Shown: positions 8,079-9,893 of the stretch, piece by piece | How the letters are laid out: each line of letters begins with the position of its first letter | Numbering within the stretch: position 1 is the first letter of the stretch | NCBI GenBank assembly: GCA_964601265.1 | Contig: CAZRMT010000046.1 | Span: forward strand, 1-9,893 | Direction of reading: 5' to 3' | Length of the DNA: 9,893 nt | Source of the DNA: UBA4675 sp964601265 | GTDB taxonomy: Bacteria; Bacillota; Clostridia; Christensenellales; Borkfalkiaceae | Notes under the pieces: generated by a model | Database searches by the model: none | What the model was told of the DNA's origin: nothing | The model's input: only the letters and a program-made list of their open reading frames with translations | Made by a program: the position numbers and the translations under genes

Positions 8079-8099
8079 GCGTCAACTTTTGTTTAACGC
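8079..8099 (-). other. Small hairpin between the attenuator and the aroF ribosome binding site
   Basis: On the minus strand GCGTTAA can pair with TTGACGC (one U-G pair), with a bulged A and a further C-G pair closing an AAAA loop. It lies after the leader terminator and just before the aroF AAAGGAG, which remains outside the stem. It could protect or present the 5' end of a processed mRNA. Only the complementarity is visible. Confidence 0.4.
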
Positions 8100-8111
8100 A
8101 AATTTTAAAAC

Positions 8112-8144
8112 AAAAAAAATGACCGAAATTTTTTTCGGTCATTT
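8112..8144 (-). terminator. Leader terminator (attenuator) upstream of aroF
   Basis: A perfect 12-bp stem (8133-8144 with 8117-8128, core GACCGAAA/TTTCGGTC) has a 4-nt A loop. On the minus strand it runs into eight U residues (8112-8119, the first three inside the stem). It lies between the operon promoter and aroF, with no stop codon of a full-length gene before it. On the plus strand no T-run follows, so it acts only towards aroF. A strong terminator at this place would silence the operon unless it is conditionally disrupted. Confidence 0.93.
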
Positions 8145-8204
8145 AATAAGCCAAGTCAATTTTTATTTTTTAAAAATTTACCGCACGCAAAAAAACAACC
8201 GATA

Positions 8205-8264
8205 TTAAAAATATGGTCTAAAAAAGTAATATCCAAAAAAGTATGCGTTAAATAAATTTTGCAT
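8205..8264 (-). CDS. Aromatic-rich leader peptide (19 aa) controlling the aro operon
   Basis: The short frame from ATG (8262-8264) to TAA (8205-8207) encodes MQNLFNAYFFGYYFFRPYF. Ten of 19 residues are aromatic: six Phe (5, 9, 10, 14, 15, 19) and four Tyr (8, 12, 13, 18), with no Trp. AGGTGA, matching the 16S anti-SD complement, lies 4 nt before the ATG, about 13 nt from the predicted transcript start. All Phe codons are TTT; Tyr uses both TAC and TAT. The composition fits the operon, which makes Phe and Tyr precursors but has no trp gene. It plays the role of E. coli PheL, with which it shares composition, not recognisable sequence. The peptide itself probably has no function; its translation rate is the signal. 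Confidence 0.88.
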   Translation of the reverse strand: MQNLFNAYFFGYYFFRPYF

Positions 8265-8283
8265 TTCGTCACCTATTACCACG

Positions 8284-8312
8284 AGTATATTACTTTTTTT
8301 ATGCGTTGTCAA
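8284..8312 (-). promoter_or_regulatory. Promoter of the aro operon (sigma-A type)
   Basis: On the minus strand TTGACA (8307-8312) and TATACT (8284-8289) are separated by exactly 17 bp, with an A-rich tract upstream of the -35 box. Transcription should start near 8277, giving a 5' UTR of about 13 nt for the leader peptide and a leader of about 220 nt before aroF. No comparable promoter was noticed inside the operon. Confidence 0.9.
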
Positions 8313-8315
8313 CGC
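8303..8315. repeat. 13-bp palindrome over the -35 box, possible operator
   Basis: GCGTTG-N-CAACGC is a perfect 6+1+6 inverted repeat that contains the whole -35 hexamer of the aro promoter. A repressor bound here would block RNA polymerase. No regulator gene is in the window, and the palindrome partly reflects the TTGACA consensus itself, so its role is a guess. Confidence 0.4.
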
Positions 8316-8393
8316 TTTTAAAAAAATTTTTCAAAAAAAATTGTAGCTTTCGTAAGGTTTTAATAAGAATTTTTTTTATTTGTTTAAAATCGT
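8313..8393. other. A/T-rich spacer between divergent promoters, no gene seen
   Basis: This 81-bp stretch separates the -35 boxes of the aro operon and the MATE gene. It is dominated by A and T tracts that could act as UP elements for both promoters. No open frame with a ribosome binding site, no RNA gene and no strong hairpin was found. Confidence 0.5.
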
Positions 8394-8422
8394 TTGACAA
8401 TACTTTTTTTCTATGTTAAAAT
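8394..8422 (+). promoter_or_regulatory. Promoter of the MATE transporter gene, extended -10
   Basis: TTGACA (8394-8399) and TAAAAT (8417-8422) are 17 bp apart, and TGT directly before the -10 supplies the extended -10 TGn motif. Transcription should begin near 8429, leaving a 5' UTR of about 60 nt. The near-consensus elements suggest high basal strength unless repressed. Confidence 0.87.
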
Positions 8423-8433
8423 CCCTCTACTTC

Positions 8434-8465
8434 GTCCGTCTTAGCTTTAAAAAAGCAAGACGGAC
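8434..8465 (+). promoter_or_regulatory. Strong hairpin in the 5' UTR of the MATE gene
   Basis: GTCCGTCTT (8434-8442) pairs perfectly with AAGACGGAC (8457-8465). After a bulged A, GCTTT (8444-8448) pairs with AAAGC (8452-8456) over an AAA loop. The stem begins only a few bases from the predicted transcript start and ends 25 nt before the ATG, leaving the ribosome binding site free. No T-run follows, so it is not a terminator. It may stabilise the mRNA 5' end, or at DNA level be an operator just downstream of the promoter. Confidence 0.7.
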
Positions 8466-8490
8466 AAAATACGTTTTACAAAGGTAAATT

Positions 8491-9822
8491 ATGCAAATAA
8501 AATTATCCGACCACTTTAATTACAAAAAACTGTTACTAGCGACGCTCCCGTCTATTTTAATGATGGTTTTCACCTCTATTTACGGAATTGTCGACGGAGT
8601 TTTTATTTCTAATTTCGTTGGCTCGCTTGCATTTTCTGCAGTAAACTATTTTATGCCCGTAACAATGGTTATAGGCGCAATAGGTTTTATGATGGGTGCG
8701 GGCGGTTCGGCGTTGGTTGCTAAAACGCTTGGGGAAGGCGACAAGGAAAAGGCTAACCGCATTTTTACGACCGTAGTATGCTTTACCGTTATTTTGGGCG
8801 TAATCATAACTCTCGCGCTCGTTTTTTTAGTTGAACCTATTGCAAAACTGATAGGAGCCGAAAAATCCTTTATGCCCTTTATTAAGGAATACGGAACGAT
8901 TATAATATCGGCGGAAGTCGCGTTTATGCTACAAAACCTTTTTCAAAGCTTTTTTATCGCAGCCGAAAAACCCACGTTAGGTTTTATAGTTACGGTTATT
9001 GCGGGCGTTTCCAATATGATATTAGACGCGCTTTTTATGGCAGTATTTAAATGGGGCGTGAAAGGTGCGGCGGTAGCAACCATAATTTCGCAAATAATAG
9101 GCGCCGTAATTCCCGTTTGCTATTTCTTAAACAAAAACAATTCGAGCCTGCTTCACTTTGCAAAACCGAAATTTGAATTCGGCGTACTGTTTAAGTCTTG
9201 CACTAACGGCTCGAGCGAACTGCTCAGCAACGTTTCTTCTTCCGTAGTAAGTATGCTCTACAACAATAGACTTTTAAAAATTGCCGGAGAAACGGGCGTT
9301 GGCGCATACGGAATTATAATGTACGTCAGCTTTATTTTTGCCGCAATATTTTTAGGTTATGCCGTAGGAACGGCTCCGATAATATCTTACCACTACGGAG
9401 CAAAAAATACGGACGAACTTAAAAACGTACTTAGAAAAAGTATAGTAATAAATTTCGTCATGGGAATTGTAATGACGGGACTATCGATAGCGTTATCCTA
9501 CCCGTTAAGTTACATTTTCGCAAGAAAAGACCTGGCTTTATTAAAGCTGACGAACCACGCAATGAAAATTTACTCCTTTGCCTTTATATTTATGGGCTTT
9601 AACATCTTTGCTTCGTCCTTTTTTACCGCACTCAACGACGGACTTGTTTCCGCCCTTATTTCGGGAATACGAACGTTGATTTTTCAAACGTCTTCCGTAA
9701 TATTGCTGGCAAGTTGGTTCGGATTGAACGGAATTTGGTCGTCGGTAATCGTTGCAGAAGTCGTTGCGCTTATTTTAGGCATTATATTCTTTATCGCAAA
9801 CAAGAAAAAATACAATTATTAA
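8491..9822 (+). CDS. MATE-family efflux transporter (MepA-like)
   Basis: A 443-residue integral membrane protein of the multidrug and toxic compound extrusion family, which exports cationic drugs or metabolites in exchange for Na+ or H+. Hydrophobic segments spread over the chain fit about 12 helices in two six-helix halves. The first half has GAGGSALVAKTLGEGDKEKA (69-88) and AEKP (158-161); the second repeats the pattern at GYAVGTAPIISYHYGAKN (289-306). The C-terminus is the short basic tail KKKYNY. Start ATG 8491 is supported by AAAGG 6 nt upstream and by the normal N-terminus. The gene is transcribed away from the aro operon from its own promoter and a functional link is not evident. The substrate cannot be told from sequence; the MepA-like subgroup is my best fit from overall pattern. 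Confidence 0.93.
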   Translation: MQIKLSDHFNYKKLLLATLPSILMMVFTSIYGIVDGVFISNFVGSLAFSAVNYFMPVTMVIGAIGFMMGAGGSALVAKTLGEGDKEKANRIFTTVVCFTVILGVIITLALVFLVEPIAKLIGAEKSFMPFIKEYGTIIISAEVAFMLQNLFQSFFIAAEKPTLGFIVTVIAGVSNMILDALFMAVFKWGVKGAAVATIISQIIGAVIPVCYFLNKNNSSLLHFAKPKFEFGVLFKSCTNGSSELLSNVSSSVVSMLYNNRLLKIAGETGVGAYGIIMYVSFIFAAIFLGYAVGTAPIISYHYGAKNTDELKNVLRKSIVINFVMGIVMTGLSIALSYPLSYIFARKDLALLKLTNHAMKIYSFAFIFMGFNIFASSFFTALNDGLVSALISGIRTLIFQTSSVILLASWFGLNGIWSSVIVAEVVALILGIIFFIANKKKYNY

Positions 9823-9893
9823 AAAATAGTTTAACAAAAAAATATTTCAAAACTTTTCAAGTCCATATTGCCATTATAAGCGTTCCGATGCAA
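9823..9893. other. Right-edge intergenic stretch, no supportable feature
   Basis: This 71-bp tail holds A/T tracts and no convincing hairpin with a T-run. On the minus strand two frames stay open from the window edge, to stops at 9831-9833 and 9857-9859. Either could be the end of a convergent gene, but they are too short to choose between or identify. Confidence 0.3.

Larger units (their letters stand above)
8112..8277 (-). promoter_or_regulatory. Phe/Tyr leader-peptide attenuator of the aro operon
   Basis: Four leader RNA segments can form competing helices. Segment 1 (8210-8218, GACCAUAUU, codons 16-19 of the leader peptide) can pair with segment 2 (8197-8206, AAUAUCGGUU): GACC/GGUU plus AUAUU/AAUAU with one bulged C. 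Segment 2, extended to UCGGUUGUUU (8193-8202), can instead pair with segment 3, AAAUGACCGA (8135-8144), giving 10 bp with two wobbles. Segment 3 is also the 5' arm of the terminator and pairs with segment 4 (8117-8128). A ribosome stalled on the Tyr/Phe codons 12-15 should mask segment 1 and free segment 2 to form the antiterminator. A ribosome at the stop codon covers segment 2, and an untranslated leader forms 1:2; both allow termination. Complementarity is seen directly; the mechanism is inferred from trp/phe-type attenuators. Confidence 0.87.

Noticed and set aside
8058..8090. A second minus-strand promoter (TTGACG near the aroF start)
   Set aside because: The candidate TATATA follows at only about 5 bp, far from the required 16-18 bp, and the TTGACG is part of a small hairpin.
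8058..8277. T-box riboswitch upstream of aroF
   Set aside because: The leader lacks the conserved T-box element (AGGGTGGNACCGCG-like) and is shorter than typical T-box leaders, and a translatable aromatic-rich frame with competing helices explains the terminator better.
8434..8465. Hairpin before the MATE gene as an intrinsic terminator
   Set aside because: The stem is followed by AAAATACG on the plus strand and lacks a T-run on the minus strand as well.
9831..9893. C-terminal fragment of a minus-strand gene at the right edge
   Set aside because: Two frames are open for about 12-20 codons with no way to choose between them and no recognisable motif or terminator.
1..9893. Mobile elements, CRISPR arrays, tRNA or rRNA genes
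   Set aside because: No transposase, regularly spaced repeats, cloverleaf-like sequence or rRNA motif was found; all the DNA is accounted for by biosynthetic genes, one transporter and regulatory regions.

Overview
The window looks like a chromosomal segment from a low-GC Gram-positive bacterium, most likely an uncultured member of the Clostridia (Bacillota). The reasons are AT-rich intergenic DNA, TAA/TGA stops, AAAGGAG or AGGAGG ribosome binding sites, and clostridial-style variants in several proteins (GGGRFSGRLT in chorismate synthase, CGESGSTIRF in EPSP synthase, CQGVEGA in prephenate dehydratase, TSQLCH in prephenate dehydrogenase). The lineage is an inference from these motifs; no database search was possible.

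Positions 8312 down to 79 (minus strand) hold one tightly packed operon with all seven steps of the shikimate pathway plus both branches towards phenylalanine and tyrosine. In transcription order it reads: DAHP synthase (aroF), prephenate dehydrogenase (tyrA), 3-dehydroquinate synthase (aroB), EPSP synthase (aroA), chorismate synthase (aroC), chorismate mutase/prephenate dehydratase (pheA), a shikimate dehydrogenase-shikimate kinase fusion (aroE-aroK), and type II 3-dehydroquinate dehydratase (aroQ). Junctions range from a 20-bp overlap to a 13-bp gap. The operon ends in a strong hairpin terminator at 79-110. The products are phenylpyruvate and 4-hydroxyphenylpyruvate. No aminotransferase and no tryptophan gene is present.

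The most notable element lies between the operon promoter and aroF. A near-consensus minus-strand promoter (TTGACA, 17 bp, TATACT) drives a leader of about 220 nt. The leader encodes an unlisted 19-residue peptide, MQNLFNAYFFGYYFFRPYF, with six Phe, four Tyr and no Trp. It is followed by a perfect intrinsic terminator upstream of aroF. Segments in the leader can form three mutually exclusive helices (protector, antiterminator, terminator) with the geometry of a classical ribosome-mediated attenuator. The operon therefore appears to sense charged tRNA-Phe and tRNA-Tyr by leader-peptide attenuation. This is uncommon in Clostridia, where T-box riboswitches usually do this job, and no T-box signature is visible here. 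A 13-bp palindrome over the -35 box suggests a possible second layer of control.

On the plus strand, divergent from the operon, a near-consensus extended -10 promoter (8394-8422) and a short 5' UTR with a strong hairpin precede a MATE-family multidrug/Na+ antiporter gene (8491-9822). The left edge (1-48) probably holds the last codons of a plus-strand gene convergent with the operon. The right edge (9823-9893) has no supportable gene.
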